Assembly: GCA_023457255.1 (NCBI GenBank)
Contig: JAEWMB010000033.1
Coordinates: 62,001-126,000, forward strand
Direction of reading: 5' to 3'
Source: Bacillota bacterium
GTDB lineage: Bacteria; Bacillota; Clostridia; Lachnospirales; Lachnospiraceae
Length of the DNA stretch: 64,000 nt
A program made the position numbers and the translations under genes. Of this stretch, positions 42,853 through 52,220 are shown piece after piece; within the stretch, counting starts at the first letter, position 1; each line of letters begins with the position of its first letter. Under the pieces are notes generated by a model. That model was not told the origin of the DNA. It worked only from the letters and a program-made list of their open reading frames with translations, and ran no database searches.

Positions 42853-44271
42853 CTACTTGTTTGCTTTCACTCTATTGAGTACATCATCGATATTACCTGC
42901 ATTTAAGAAGTAGCTTTCCGGAATGTCGTCATGCTTTCCATCGATAATTTCTTTAAAACCTTGAATTGTTTCCGCTACAGGGACATATCGTCCAGGAAGA
43001 CCTGTAAATTGTTCCGCGACATGGAATGGCTGCGATAAAAATCTTTGGATTTTTCTTGCTCTTGATACGATGAGTTTTTCATCTTCTGACAACTCATCCA
43101 TCCCAAGAATAGCAATGATATCCTGAAGTTCCTTATACCTTTGAAGGATCTCTTGTACATCACGGGCTACTTTATAATGCTCTTCTCCAACAATTCTTGG
43201 ATCGAGTATTCTTGAGGTAGACTCTAATGGATCAACCGCAGGGTAAATACCTAACTCAACAATCGAACGAGAAAGTACGGTAGTTGCATCAAGGTGAGCA
43301 AATGTTGTCGCAGGTGCGGGGTCAGTTAAGTCGTCCGCAGGAACATAAACCGCCTGCACGGATGTGATAGAACCGTTTTTGGTAGAGGTGATGCGCTCCT
43401 GAAGAGCACCCATCTCTGTCTGCAAGGTTGGTTGGTAACCTACAGCACTTGGCATTCGGCCAAGCAGCGCAGAAACTTCAGAACCTGCCTGTGTAAAACG
43501 GAAAATATTATCAATAAAAAGAAGAACGTCTTTCCCAGACTTATCACGGAAATATTCCGCCATTGTAAGCCCCGTAAGACCTACTCTCATTCTAGCTCCC
43601 GGTGGTTCATTCATCTGACCAAACACCATGGTAGTCTTATTAATAACACCAGATTCAATCATTTCGTAGTAAAGGTCATTACCTTCTCTTGTTCTCTCAC
43701 CAACACCGGTAAATACAGAATATCCACCATGCTCAGTTGCAATATTTGTGATAAGCTCCTGTATTAATACGGTTTTACCTACTCCGGCGCCACCGAATAA
43801 TCCTATCTTACCACCTTTTTGATATGGACATAACAAGTCAACTACTTTGATACCTGTCTCTAAGATTTCTGTTTCCGTCGACTGTTCCTCAAAAGCAGGT
43901 GCTTTTCTGTGAATTGGATAATATTCCACATCCTTTGGCGGCTCCTTCTCATCGATTGGATTACCAAGAACATTAAACATACGGCCTAGTGTATTTTCAC
44001 CAACTGGTACACTGATTGGAGCATCTGTTCCTTCTGCTTCCATGCCACGTACTAGTCCATCGGTAGATCCCATCGCGATACAACGAACGGTATCATCTCC
44101 TAGATGCTGCGCAACTTCAACTACTAGGGTATCTCCATCGTTCTTCTTTATTTTAACCGCCTCGTATATCTCTGGAAGTTTACCCTCCTCAAACTTGATA
44201 TCGAGCACTGCACCAATGATTTGAGTGATCTGACCTAAGCCTGATTTCAACTTATTATTACTATCTGTCAA
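42853..44271 (-). CDS. atpD: ATP synthase beta subunit
   Basis: Catalytic F1 subunit, 472 residues. Walker A GGAGVGKTVLIQ, the GERTREGNDLY segment, the catalytic glutamate in TGVGERTREG and Walker B VLLFIDNIFRFT are present, as is ALLGRMPSAVGYQPTL. Forms the alpha3beta3 hexamer with AtpA; the active site is at the interface. Spacing of 18 bases to atpG; strong AAAGGAGTGACA ribosome site. Confidence 0.98.
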   Translation of the reverse strand: MTDSNNKLKSGLGQITQIIGAVLDIKFEEGKLPEIYEAVKIKKNDGDTLVVEVAQHLGDDTVRCIAMGSTDGLVRGMEAEGTDAPISVPVGENTLGRMFNVLGNPIDEKEPPKDVEYYPIHRKAPAFEEQSTETEILETGIKVVDLLCPYQKGGKIGLFGGAGVGKTVLIQELITNIATEHGGYSVFTGVGERTREGNDLYYEMIESGVINKTTMVFGQMNEPPGARMRVGLTGLTMAEYFRDKSGKDVLLFIDNIFRFTQAGSEVSALLGRMPSAVGYQPTLQTEMGALQERITSTKNGSITSVQAVYVPADDLTDPAPATTFAHLDATTVLSRSIVELGIYPAVDPLESTSRILDPRIVGEEHYKVARDVQEILQRYKELQDIIAILGMDELSEDEKLIVSRARKIQRFLSQPFHVAEQFTGLPGRYVPVAETIQGFKEIIDGKHDDIPESYFLNAGNIDDVLNRVKANK

Positions 44272-44289
44272 TTATTTGTCACTCCTTTT

Positions 44290-45165
44290 CTAATTAATAG
44301 CATTCGCTCCAGCGATAATCTCTGTTAACTCTTGAGTAATCGAACTCTGACGAGCACGGTTATACTTAAGCGATAAATCAGAAATCATATCTTCTGCATT
44401 ATTTGTTGCAGAATCCATGGCCTGCATTCTTGCACCATTTTCACTTGCAAGAGCTTGCACTAAGGCACCGTAGATAAGGCTGTTGATGTATTTTGGGATA
44501 ATCAGATTTAATGCTTCTTCTGCTGCCGGCTCGTAATTCATAAGAGTTAGACGCTCATTTAAGTTCTCTGAATTATTCCCCTCCTGTAATGCGCTTTCCA
44601 CATCAACCGGCAATAACTTTATTAACGTCGGAATATGGCTTACCGTATTCTTAAAAGATGTATAGGCAAGGTAGATTTCTCCCACCTCATCCGCTACAAA
44701 TGCCTCAAGCACAGCCTTCCCGATTTCTATGGCATCCTTATAAATCGGTGCGTTCATTACCTCCGAATAGTCCTTCGCAATTTGGTAGCCTCTTCTTAAT
44801 AATGCCTCTTTTCCTTTACGCCCTACGGCATAAATTACAGCATCCTCCTTCTTAATACCACTACCCATAACAAGCTTTATGATATTGGAGTTATAACCGC
44901 CTGCAAGACCACGATTGGAGGAAATTACAATAATCGCCTTCTTATTTGATTTACCTGCTGATAGATAAGGATGTGATATATTACCGGACTTGCGAAGCAT
45001 TGATAGTACAGTATCATACATATGGTCAAAGTAAGGCTTTGCATTCTCTGCTCTTGCCTTTGCTTTTTGCAATTTTACTGTTGAAACCAATTTCATAGCT
45101 TTCGTTATCTGCCCGGTGCTTTGAATACTTTCCTTACGCCTTTTTATATCTCTCATTGAGGCCAT
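44290..45165 (-). CDS. atpG: ATP synthase gamma subunit
   Basis: Central shaft of F1, 291 residues. The N-terminal coiled-coil (RDIKRRKESIQSTGQITKAM, then KLVSTVKLQKAKARAE) and the C-terminal coiled-coil (ENGARMQAMDSATNNAEDMI, SLKYNRARQSSITQELTEI) are both visible. Fits between atpA and atpD in the usual order. Confidence 0.97.
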   Translation of the reverse strand: MASMRDIKRRKESIQSTGQITKAMKLVSTVKLQKAKARAENAKPYFDHMYDTVLSMLRKSGNISHPYLSAGKSNKKAIIVISSNRGLAGGYNSNIIKLVMGSGIKKEDAVIYAVGRKGKEALLRRGYQIAKDYSEVMNAPIYKDAIEIGKAVLEAFVADEVGEIYLAYTSFKNTVSHIPTLIKLLPVDVESALQEGNNSENLNERLTLMNYEPAAEEALNLIIPKYINSLIYGALVQALASENGARMQAMDSATNNAEDMISDLSLKYNRARQSSITQELTEIIAGANAIN

Positions 45166-45183
45166 AGCTTCACACCCTCTCTA

Positions 45184-46692
45184 TTAGTTCGTAAACTCTT
45201 TCTTGAATGCTTCAATTGCTGTTATTAATGTCTTCTCGCATTCTTCATCCATTACCTTCTTTTCACGAATGCTTGCCGGAATCTCCGGATACTTTGTATC
45301 AATATAATCGAATAATTCCTTCTCAAAGCTTCTAACATTACCAACCGGGATATCTAATAAATACTTCTTTGTTGCAGCATAGATAATAATTACTTGATAT
45401 TCCACCGGCATTGGTTTATATTGTGGCTGCTTTAAGATTTCTCTAATTCTTTCACCTTGAGCTAATTTTTCTTTGGTATCAGCATCAAGATCTGAACCAA
45501 ACTGAGCAAATGCAGCAAGTTCACGATACTGTGCAAGTTCTATACGGATAGGACCTGCAATCTTCTTCATCGCTTTTATCTGCGCAGAACCACCTACACG
45601 GGATACGGAAAGACCTGCATTCACCGCCGGGCGAAAGCCCGCGTTAAACATATCGGTTTCCAAATAAATCTGACCGTCTGTAATAGAAATAACATTGGTA
45701 GGAATGTAAGCAGATACGTCACCTGCTTGTGTTTCGATAATTGGAAGTGCCGTTAAGGAACCACCACCCAGTTCATCATTTAATCTAGCTGCACGCTCTA
45801 GTAATCTGGAATGTAAATAGAATACATCGCCAGGATAAGCCTCACGCCCCGGTGGTCTCTTAAGAAGCAGAGAAAGAGTACGATATGCCGCCGCATGCTT
45901 CGTTAAGTCGTCGTAAATAACGAGGACATCCTGACCAGATTCCATCCATTCTTCTCCTATTGCACATCCGCTATATGGAGCAATATATTGAAGCGGTGCC
46001 AATTCACTTGCTGTGGAAGCAACTACGGTAGTGTAGTCGAGAGCACCATACTCTTCTAAAGTTTTTACAATATTTGCAACCGTGGAAGCCTTTTGACCAA
46101 TTGCAACATAAATACATTTTACATTCTCGCCCTTTTGATTGATAATTGTGTCAAGAGCAATTGCCGTCTTACCAGTCTGTTTGTCACCGATAATAAGTTC
46201 ACGCTGCCCACGTCCGATTGGCACCATGGAGTCAATCGCTTTAATACCTGTCTGCAGCGGTGTATCTACCGATTTTCTTGCAATTACACCGGATGCTACA
46301 CGTTCTATTTGCCGGAATTTTTTTGTTTCGACCGGCCCCTTACCATCAATTGGCTGACCTAAAGCATTAACGACACGACCTAACAATGCATCACCAACTG
46401 GAACTTCTACTACTCTGCCAGTTGTTTTCACAGTGTCACCCTCGTTTATATTCTTTATATCACCAAGTAATACGGCGCCGACATTATCTTCTTCTAAGTT
46501 CAACACCATACCGTAAATGTCTCCCGGAAACTCCAGAAGCTCACCTTGCATTGCGTTCTCCAAACCATGAATACGAGCAATACCATCCGCTACCTGAATA
46601 ACAGTACCAACATCAGATACCTCAAGCTGCATGCTGTAATTCTTAATTTGTTCTTTTATGACTGAACTGATTTCTTCAGGTCTTAAATTCAA
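45184..46692 (-). CDS. atpA: ATP synthase alpha subunit
   Basis: Non-catalytic nucleotide-binding F1 subunit, 502 residues. The N-terminal beta-barrel, Walker A IGDKQTGKTAIALDT, and the PYSGCAIGEEWMESGQDVLV, RPPGREAYPGDVFYLHSRLL and SVSRVGGSAQIKAMKK motifs are typical. The arginine in VSRVGGS is the arginine finger that completes the catalytic site on AtpD. 55 bases behind atpH. Confidence 0.98.
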   Translation of the reverse strand: MNLRPEEISSVIKEQIKNYSMQLEVSDVGTVIQVADGIARIHGLENAMQGELLEFPGDIYGMVLNLEEDNVGAVLLGDIKNINEGDTVKTTGRVVEVPVGDALLGRVVNALGQPIDGKGPVETKKFRQIERVASGVIARKSVDTPLQTGIKAIDSMVPIGRGQRELIIGDKQTGKTAIALDTIINQKGENVKCIYVAIGQKASTVANIVKTLEEYGALDYTTVVASTASELAPLQYIAPYSGCAIGEEWMESGQDVLVIYDDLTKHAAAYRTLSLLLKRPPGREAYPGDVFYLHSRLLERAARLNDELGGGSLTALPIIETQAGDVSAYIPTNVISITDGQIYLETDMFNAGFRPAVNAGLSVSRVGGSAQIKAMKKIAGPIRIELAQYRELAAFAQFGSDLDADTKEKLAQGERIREILKQPQYKPMPVEYQVIIIYAATKKYLLDIPVGNVRSFEKELFDYIDTKYPEIPASIREKKVMDEECEKTLITAIEAFKKEFTN

Positions 46693-46747
46693 GAGATAAG
46701 CACCTTCTTTCTGTAGATTTCTTCTTAAGAACAGCGTAAACTTTTAT

Positions 46748-47296
46748 TTATTCAAGCTGTAGCTTATAGAGATTTTTTGATAACGAACTTAGCTTTGATC
46801 TTAGACTGCTATCTACTACTCTATCCCCGATGCGAATGATTAATCCTCCAAGGATTGCCGCATCTACCTTGTAATTCATCTCAAATTGAACATATTTTGT
46901 GGTAGCTAAGAGCTTTTCTTTAATCTTTTCTTGTTCCTGCTTATTCAATTCTATAGCAGAAATCACATATGCTACTCCAATTTTCTTATGTTCACGAACC
47001 TTTGCTAAAAAATAATCAAAGATTGCGGAAATCTCATCATGTCTTCCCTTTTTTATAATAATCACTAAAAATCCGGTAACATCATCACTGATTCTACCCT
47101 TAAAAATATTCTCAATAAATGCTATCTTCTCTTCCTTCGAAATTTTAGGATGATTTAAGAATTTGATAAGCTCCCTATTCTCTTTGAATACTACTTTTAC
47201 AGTTTTAATTTCTTCTTCTGCTCTGTCTAGAGATTTATGTTCCAAGGCTAAATCAAATAACGCTTCTCCATATGTTCCTGCTATTAATTTTGCCAT
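46748..47296 (-). CDS. atpH: ATP synthase delta subunit
   Basis: Peripheral-stalk subunit joining the b subunits to the top of F1, 182 residues. N-terminal helical domain (YGEALFDLALEHKSLDRAEE), central FLVIIIKKGRHDEISAIFDY and the C-terminal IGDRVVDSSLRSKLSSLS are typical. Its start overlaps the end of atpF by 13 bases, suggesting translational coupling. Confidence 0.95.
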   Translation of the reverse strand: MAKLIAGTYGEALFDLALEHKSLDRAEEEIKTVKVVFKENRELIKFLNHPKISKEEKIAFIENIFKGRISDDVTGFLVIIIKKGRHDEISAIFDYFLAKVREHKKIGVAYVISAIELNKQEQEKIKEKLLATTKYVQFEMNYKVDAAILGGLIIRIGDRVVDSSLRSKLSSLSKNLYKLQLE

Positions 47297-47871
47297 GTCT
47301 CTTCACCCATCTCATTTAAAGCTTCCTCAATCAACTGTTTTTGTTTTGCTTCATCTATGTTGCCGGCAATGATTTTGCCAGCCATAACGGATGCAACAGC
47401 AATCATCTCTTGCTTTACTTCATCCTTCATCTTACTCTTATTCAGTTCAATTTCTTTATTTGCTCTACCTATCATTCTTGAAGCTTCCGCCTTTGCTTCA
47501 TCAACAATTTCATTCTCACGCTTTAATGCCTTCTTACGACCTTCGCCTAAGATTTCATCCACTTCTTTCGAAGCCTCTTTTATCTTTGCCTCGTAATTAG
47601 ATTTTAACTGCGCCGCTTCCTTTTTATCCTTTGCTGATGCATCCATTTCCTCTTTAATACGGTCCTGGCGTTTCTGTAAGAGTTCTCTGGCCGGATTGAA
47701 CAGAAGATACGATAAAGCTAAAAATAGTACGAATATGGCGAGTCCCATGATGGCGATATCTGCAAGTAGCTGAGAATCCAAACCAAAAATACGATTAATT
47801 AGGCTTGGTTTATCATCCACTGCAGCAGCCATAATTGTACTGCTATATATGCTTATTATCATGTTGCTCAC
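47284..47871 (-). CDS. atpF: ATP synthase b subunit
   Basis: Membrane-anchored stator, 195 residues: one helix (ADIAIMGLAIFVLFLALSYL) then a long coiled-coil rich in Lys/Glu (ELLQKRQDRIKEEMDASAKD, KKALKRENEIVDEAKAEA). The start chosen is GTG at 47871, because GGAGG lies seven bases upstream; the longer TTG frame to 47889 lacks a ribosome site, and the ATG at 47862 is a poorer fit. Confidence 0.93.
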   Translation of the reverse strand: MSNMIISIYSSTIMAAAVDDKPSLINRIFGLDSQLLADIAIMGLAIFVLFLALSYLLFNPARELLQKRQDRIKEEMDASAKDKKEAAQLKSNYEAKIKEASKEVDEILGEGRKKALKRENEIVDEAKAEASRMIGRANKEIELNKSKMKDEVKQEMIAVASVMAGKIIAGNIDEAKQKQLIEEALNEMGEETWQN

Positions 47872-47912
47872 ATTTCGGCCTCCCTTCAAATTTATTCTTT
47901 ATTAGAGGCCGA

Positions 47913-48173
47913 TTACAGCTTACCGATAAGTGGGTTAGCAAATAAAAGAATAATAGCAACCGCAAAGCCGTAAAGACCTGTGGTCTCGGCTACCGCCTGT
48001 CCTAAAAGCATGGTAGACATAATGTTACCCTTTGCACCTGGGTTTCTACCCACCGCAGCAGCACCATGGCCTGCTGCAATACCCTGTCCAATACCAGGTC
48101 CAATACCTGCGATCATCGCAAGACCTGCACCAATTGCGGAACAACCTAAAACAAATGCCTCATTAGAAATCAT
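47913..48173 (-). CDS. atpE: ATP synthase c subunit with sodium-type ligands
   Basis: Rotor-ring subunit, 86 residues, two helices joined by the RNPGAKG loop. Ion carrier glutamate is E63 in GQAVAETTGLYGFA. Known sodium-binding c subunits use a glutamine in PGxGQ on helix 1, and a Ser/Thr after the glutamate plus a tyrosine on helix 2; here these are Q30 (PGIGQ), E63, T64 and Y68. This is consistent with sodium coupling. 24 bases before atpF and 50 bases after atpB. Confidence 0.95.
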   Translation of the reverse strand: MISNEAFVLGCSAIGAGLAMIAGIGPGIGQGIAAGHGAAAVGRNPGAKGNIMSTMLLGQAVAETTGLYGFAVAIILLFANPLIGKL

Positions 48174-48222
48174 ATATATTTCCTCCTTAACTCTTCTCTA
48201 CTCTTTTTGTATTTACTTAAAA

Positions 48223-48984
48223 TTATGCATCCTCAAATGTATTTGAGATGAATACCATCGTCAACATACAAAACACATAAGTTTGGATGGCCCCTGAAAA
48301 TACATCGAAATAAATGTGCAGCGGAGCCGGTACAAATACTAATATTACCTTTGGCAATAACCCATAAATCAATCCCATCATAACTGTACCCGATAATATA
48401 TTACCAAATAAACGCAGCGATAAAGATAGCGGCGTTGCAAGTTCACCGATAATATTAATCGGGGTTAATGGAAGTGGTTTAAATAGGTTTGTAATGTGTG
48501 CAGATTTTTGATACTTAAATCCATTATAATGAATTAGTACAAAGGTAACCAATGCTAATGCTAAAGTTACACCATAATCTGCGGTAGGTGGCCTCAGTCC
48601 AAACAGACCGGAGATGTTGGCTAATAAAATAAAGATAAACAAGGTTCCAATGTAATTAGAAAATTTTAAACCATGCTTCTCACCCATATTAGCTTTTGTC
48701 AAATTATCAAAGGTCTCCACCAGATACTCAATGACATTTAAGAACTTTCCTGGTACCTTATATGGATCTGCTTTTTTAATAATACGATTCGCTATGATAG
48801 CAAATGCTATGATAGAAATCATCACAATTAATAAACTAATATGTGTTGTAGTAATCCATAGTTCATGACCAAACAACTCATACCGAATCAGACCATCAAC
48901 GCCAAAGGTTATCTCATCGTTTACTACATTGGCTGCCTGTGGGTCTAAAACTCCAGAGGAAAGCAAAATGCCTCCTATGCTCAC
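48223..48984 (-). CDS. atpB: ATP synthase a subunit
   Basis: Stationary channel subunit, 253 residues, about six helices. The essential arginine is in the conserved PLSLSLRLFGNILSGTVMMG helix near residue 190. The region IGELATPLSLSLR is standard. It delivers the ion to the c ring. Located 21 bases after the atpI-like gene. Confidence 0.95.
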   Translation of the reverse strand: MSIGGILLSSGVLDPQAANVVNDEITFGVDGLIRYELFGHELWITTTHISLLIVMISIIAFAIIANRIIKKADPYKVPGKFLNVIEYLVETFDNLTKANMGEKHGLKFSNYIGTLFIFILLANISGLFGLRPPTADYGVTLALALVTFVLIHYNGFKYQKSAHITNLFKPLPLTPINIIGELATPLSLSLRLFGNILSGTVMMGLIYGLLPKVILVFVPAPLHIYFDVFSGAIQTYVFCMLTMVFISNTFEDA

Positions 48985-49004
48985 TTTCTCACCTTCCTTT
49001 TTAT

Positions 49005-49385
49005 TTATTTTTTGCTGAACACTTTATGGGTTAACGGCTGCAAGTATGCCGATAACTTTAAACTTAAGACTCCAAGTACCACCGTAAATATGTTGATACT
49101 ATGAATGTAAACAGCAGCTAACAGCACTACTATAATTAACAAAAGACGGAATAATGAATTTCTTTTTGTATAATTAACCGCACTTTTTTGATCCATCCTT
49201 AAGGATTTTTCTATTGTTGAGTACATACTAATTGACATTAATACCGATACCAATATTCCCAAGCCAAGCCCGAGGTAATAGGCTGACTTATGCATCTTTA
49301 AAAATAATCCTGGAATAGAAAATAGGACTGCGAATACTGCGATACCGATTAATAATTCTTGAAACGTCTTTTTTCCGTCATTCAT
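49005..49385 (-). CDS. ATP synthase subunit I-like membrane protein
   Basis: A 126-residue protein with four hydrophobic segments (ELLIGIAVFAVLFSIPGLFL; YYLGLGLGILVSVLMSISMY; LLLIIVVLLAAVYIHS; a shorter last one). Its length, topology and place just upstream of atpB fit the AtpI-like ATP synthase I family, which assists assembly of the c ring. Sequence similarity within that family is weak, so the call rests partly on position. Confidence 0.8.
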   Translation of the reverse strand: MNDGKKTFQELLIGIAVFAVLFSIPGLFLKMHKSAYYLGLGLGILVSVLMSISMYSTIEKSLRMDQKSAVNYTKRNSLFRLLLIIVVLLAAVYIHSINIFTVVLGVLSLKLSAYLQPLTHKVFSKK

Positions 49386-49401
49386 ACCAGGCAGCCTCCA
49401 T

Positions 49402-49728
49402 TTATTTTAACTTGTATTCTTTCTCATTATCTTTGTAATTCGCCTCTTTTTGTCTTCTCTCCCGTTCCTCTTTCATCTCATGCAATCGATTAAGTTCTGC
49501 ATCCTCAATTGCTTTATCTTTTGCATAAAATGATTTTGTCATAAGATAGATGTTACGAAATGCTGCCATGATACCAAGAACAATTGCAATAAGAGTTATA
49601 TAATTTGTTCCAAGCAAATCATCCAACTTACTTCCGGCAAAGACACATAAGAAAATCGGAACAAGCATACTGATACCAATTTGACTTATCATTAGTATTC
49701 CTTTTGCCACACTGCTCTTATTCTTCAT
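49402..49728 (-). CDS. AtpZ/AtpI family protein
   Basis: A 108-residue protein with two helices (GILMISQIGISMLVPIFLCV and NYITLIAIVLGIMAAFRNIY) joined by a short DDLLGTNY loop, and a charged tail. This is the layout of AtpZ/AtpI proteins, thought to supply Mg2+ or assist ATP synthase assembly. First gene of the atp operon. Confidence 0.82.
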   Translation of the reverse strand: MKNKSSVAKGILMISQIGISMLVPIFLCVFAGSKLDDLLGTNYITLIAIVLGIMAAFRNIYLMTKSFYAKDKAIEDAELNRLHEMKEERERRQKEANYKDNEKEYKLK

Positions 49729-49818
49729 ATCTTTCTACCAAGCTCCTTATTAGCATATTCTAATTAATCATAGAAGTTTTTCTATAATTTCATCCTAATT
49801 CACCAGTATATGAATTAT

Positions 49819-49846
49819 ATTATACCATTTTGTTTAAAAATGTCCA
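49819..49846 (-). promoter_or_regulatory. Promoter of the ATP synthase operon
   Basis: On the minus strand TGGACA (49846-49841), 16-base spacer, TATAAT (49824-49819), with extended TGG before the -10. Confidence 0.7.
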
Positions 49847-49902
49847 CTTTCTGACACCGGAAAAGTACGTTACATTATTAACAATTTATTACATCAATTA
49901 CA

Positions 49903-49971
49903 AAAGCTGCTATACTAACGGTCTCTCATGCACACTATAATATATGCAAACTCTGTTAATGTAGCAGCTTT
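49903..49971 (-). terminator. Terminator after rpiB
   Basis: On the minus strand GAAAGCTGCTA pairs with TAGCAGCTTTT over a loop that also contains CATTAAC/GTTAGTA pairing. It separates rpiB from the ATP synthase promoter. Confidence 0.75.
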
Positions 49972-49979
49972 CAATTTAT

Positions 49980-50408
49980 TTAGTTCTCTAACATCGAGAT
50001 CCTTCTTTTATGTCTCTCATCATTAGAAAATTCAGTGTTCAAAAAGATTTCTACTATTTTTAAGGCGAGGCCGGAGCCAACTACCCTTCCTCCCATACAT
50101 AGAATATTTGCATCATTGTGCTGCCTTGTTGCTTCTGCACTAAAACAGTCATGACATAATGCTGCCCGCACTCCATCCACTTTATTTGCAGCCATAGAAA
50201 TACCAATTCCGGTACCACATATTAAGATCCCGAACTCATATTCCTTATTCGCAACCGCCATGGCAACCTTTTTCCCAAAAACCGGATAATCGCAAGATGT
50301 CTTGGTATCCGTACCAAAATTCTTAAATGGAATCTCCTTCTCCTCTAAGTAAGCAATTACTTCCTGCATTAAATCATATCCACCATGATCACAACCAAGC
50401 GCTATCAT
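49980..50408 (-). CDS. rpiB: Ribose-5-phosphate isomerase B
   Basis: Interconverts ribose 5-phosphate and ribulose 5-phosphate. 142 residues. The start MIALGCDHGGYDLMQEVI, the catalytic cysteine in GILICGTGIGISMAANKV and the NDANILCMGGRVVGSGLA motif are typical of RpiB. The gene is the last of a run rpiB, ywlE-type, tsaC on the minus strand, an order seen in other Firmicutes. Confidence 0.95.
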   Translation of the reverse strand: MIALGCDHGGYDLMQEVIAYLEEKEIPFKNFGTDTKTSCDYPVFGKKVAMAVANKEYEFGILICGTGIGISMAANKVDGVRAALCHDCFSAEATRQHNDANILCMGGRVVGSGLALKIVEIFLNTEFSNDERHKRRISMLEN

Positions 50409-50561
50409 CGTTTTTCCTCCATTTCAAACTCTTTCGTTCCTTCCGGCTTTATGGTATCATAAAACCACACTCTTGTATATCTTATTTTATCCCGAATCTT
50501 ATCTACCATTCGCTCTCGCCACTGGAGGTAACGGCATCTGCATGCTACAATTTAATTCTAT

Positions 50562-51020
50562 TTAATCTTGCTCCCTCATGAGCTGGTACATTGTTTTCTT
50601 AACTAAAAGAGCAAGCTCTTCAAAACACTCCTCGTAATCAAGAAGGGTTCCACCATATGGATCTACTACATCACCAAATTCTTCGACATATTCTTTTATG
50701 CTGTATAGATTATTTTCGATTCCATAATCCTGCATAATCTTTAATTTTTGCTTATATGTCATCGTTAATACTAAGGTATTCTCTGTTACCTCGGAAGCCT
50801 TAAATTGTTTCGTCGTATGCCCGGTAGTGGGTACATTATGATTTTTTAATACCTCTTCTGATTTTGGATTGATTGGTTCTGAAAACAAAACAATCAATCC
50901 TCTGGAAAGTATCTCTATCTCCTGTTCTTGTATTAAATTTTTTAGCAGTGCTTCCGCCATTGGGCTACGGCAAGTATTCCCTGTACAAACAAAGATTACT
51001 TTATCATACTTTCGTGGCAT
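50562..51020 (-). CDS. Low-molecular-weight protein arginine phosphatase (YwlE type)
   Basis: A 152-residue phosphatase. The active-site loop CTGNTCRSP contains the nucleophile cysteine and arginine of the LMW-PTP family, and the threonine at its fifth position (CTGNTCRS) is the one that directs YwlE towards phospho-arginine. The general acid is in DPYGG near residue 110. It would reverse McsB-type arginine phosphorylation that marks proteins for ClpC. Start at 51020 because GGGGGAG stands upstream. Confidence 0.9.
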   Translation of the reverse strand: MPRKYDKVIFVCTGNTCRSPMAEALLKNLIQEQEIEILSRGLIVLFSEPINPKSEEVLKNHNVPTTGHTTKQFKASEVTENTLVLTMTYKQKLKIMQDYGIENNLYSIKEYVEEFGDVVDPYGGTLLDYEECFEELALLVKKTMYQLMREQD

Positions 51021-51057
51021 GCTCTCTCCCCCTACTTTATTAATACTTTCTCTCAAC

Positions 51058-52116
51058 CTATTCTATGGTAACGACTTGATATCCTGCCGCCTTTAAGAGA
51101 CGATTCATAATGGCTTGTCCTAAAAACTTATCGTCAAAGCTTTCTGAAAAGATATAAGCTGCATCGCTGGTATCAAATTCCCGAAGGCATTCGAATAAAT
51201 GCGCAGCAATTGTTTCTTCCATTTTTCTGGTCCCGATACTTTTTACTTCTCCATACAAATAGCAGTTCTTTGTTTCCTCCGTAGCAAGGATTCCAACATG
51301 AAACCCTTCCTCTAGCTTTAGCTTGGCAGCCTCATTGATTGCTTTAATTACCCGGTTCGTATCCCCTGCGTATATGGTAAGTTGTCCTTTGGGTGCATAA
51401 TGGCGATATTTCATTCCGGGGGCCTTTGCCACTACCGGATCACTCTTTTCTCTTTTTAATACGGCTTGGTCATATTCTGTTCCCGTAATACACTGGTTAA
51501 GCATTTCTCTTGTAATAAATCCCGGTCGTAAAATAACAGGATTCTCACCCGTTAAATCAACAATGGTCGACTCTAAACCAATCGTGGAAGAACCACCATC
51601 AATAATCATGGATACACTTCCATCTAGATCCTCAATGACATGTTCCGCCTTAGTGGTACTTGGTCTTCCCGACTTATTCGCACTTGGTGCTGCCAAATAA
51701 AGACCGGACTCTTCAATCAGGCGTCTTGCAATCTCATCGGACGGCATACGTATTGCTACCGTATCAAGCCCACCTGTCGTTTCTCTTGGAACCAGTTCAC
51801 TCTTTTTTAGTATCATCGTAAGCGGCCCCGGCCAGAAAGCGTCAGCTAACCGATACGCTTCCTCCGGAACCTTCACTGCTAATTCTTTTAGTGCTTCTAT
51901 ATTTGCGATGTGAACGATCAAAGGATTATCAGACGGTCTGCCTTTTGCCTCATATATCCGCTTTGCTGCTGTCTTATCAAGAGCATCGCCGCCTAGACCA
52001 TAAACAGTTTCCGTAGGAAACGCTACCAACTGTCCCTCTTTCAGTAAATCTACTGCATCCTTAAAATCATCTGAGCTTAAATTATCCCGATTCATTCGCT
52101 TTATTATTGTCTTCAC
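51058..52116 (-). CDS. L-threonylcarbamoyladenylate synthase (Sua5/TsaC)
   Basis: Makes threonylcarbamoyl-AMP for the t6A37 tRNA modification. The 352-residue protein has the YrdC domain (FPTETVYGLGGDALD, YEAKGRPSDNPLIVHI, SPSANKSGRPSTT) and the C-terminal Sua5 extension from about residue 215, giving the longer Sua5 form. Start has no strong alternative. Confidence 0.94.
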   Translation of the reverse strand: MKTIIKRMNRDNLSSDDFKDAVDLLKEGQLVAFPTETVYGLGGDALDKTAAKRIYEAKGRPSDNPLIVHIANIEALKELAVKVPEEAYRLADAFWPGPLTMILKKSELVPRETTGGLDTVAIRMPSDEIARRLIEESGLYLAAPSANKSGRPSTTKAEHVIEDLDGSVSMIIDGGSSTIGLESTIVDLTGENPVILRPGFITREMLNQCITGTEYDQAVLKREKSDPVVAKAPGMKYRHYAPKGQLTIYAGDTNRVIKAINEAAKLKLEEGFHVGILATEETKNCYLYGEVKSIGTRKMEETIAAHLFECLREFDTSDAAYIFSESFDDKFLGQAIMNRLLKAAGYQVVTIE

Positions 52117-52220
52117 TGTTCTACCTTCTTAACTCTTTTTTGCCTATTCAACTCACCTGCATATTCAATCTGTGTCTTGGATACCATGTAAATCAGCCGC
52201 TAAAATCACAGGTTCTTTCC

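Noticed and set aside
43432..43767. 111-codon frame antisense to atpD
   Set aside because: Shadow of a highly conserved gene.
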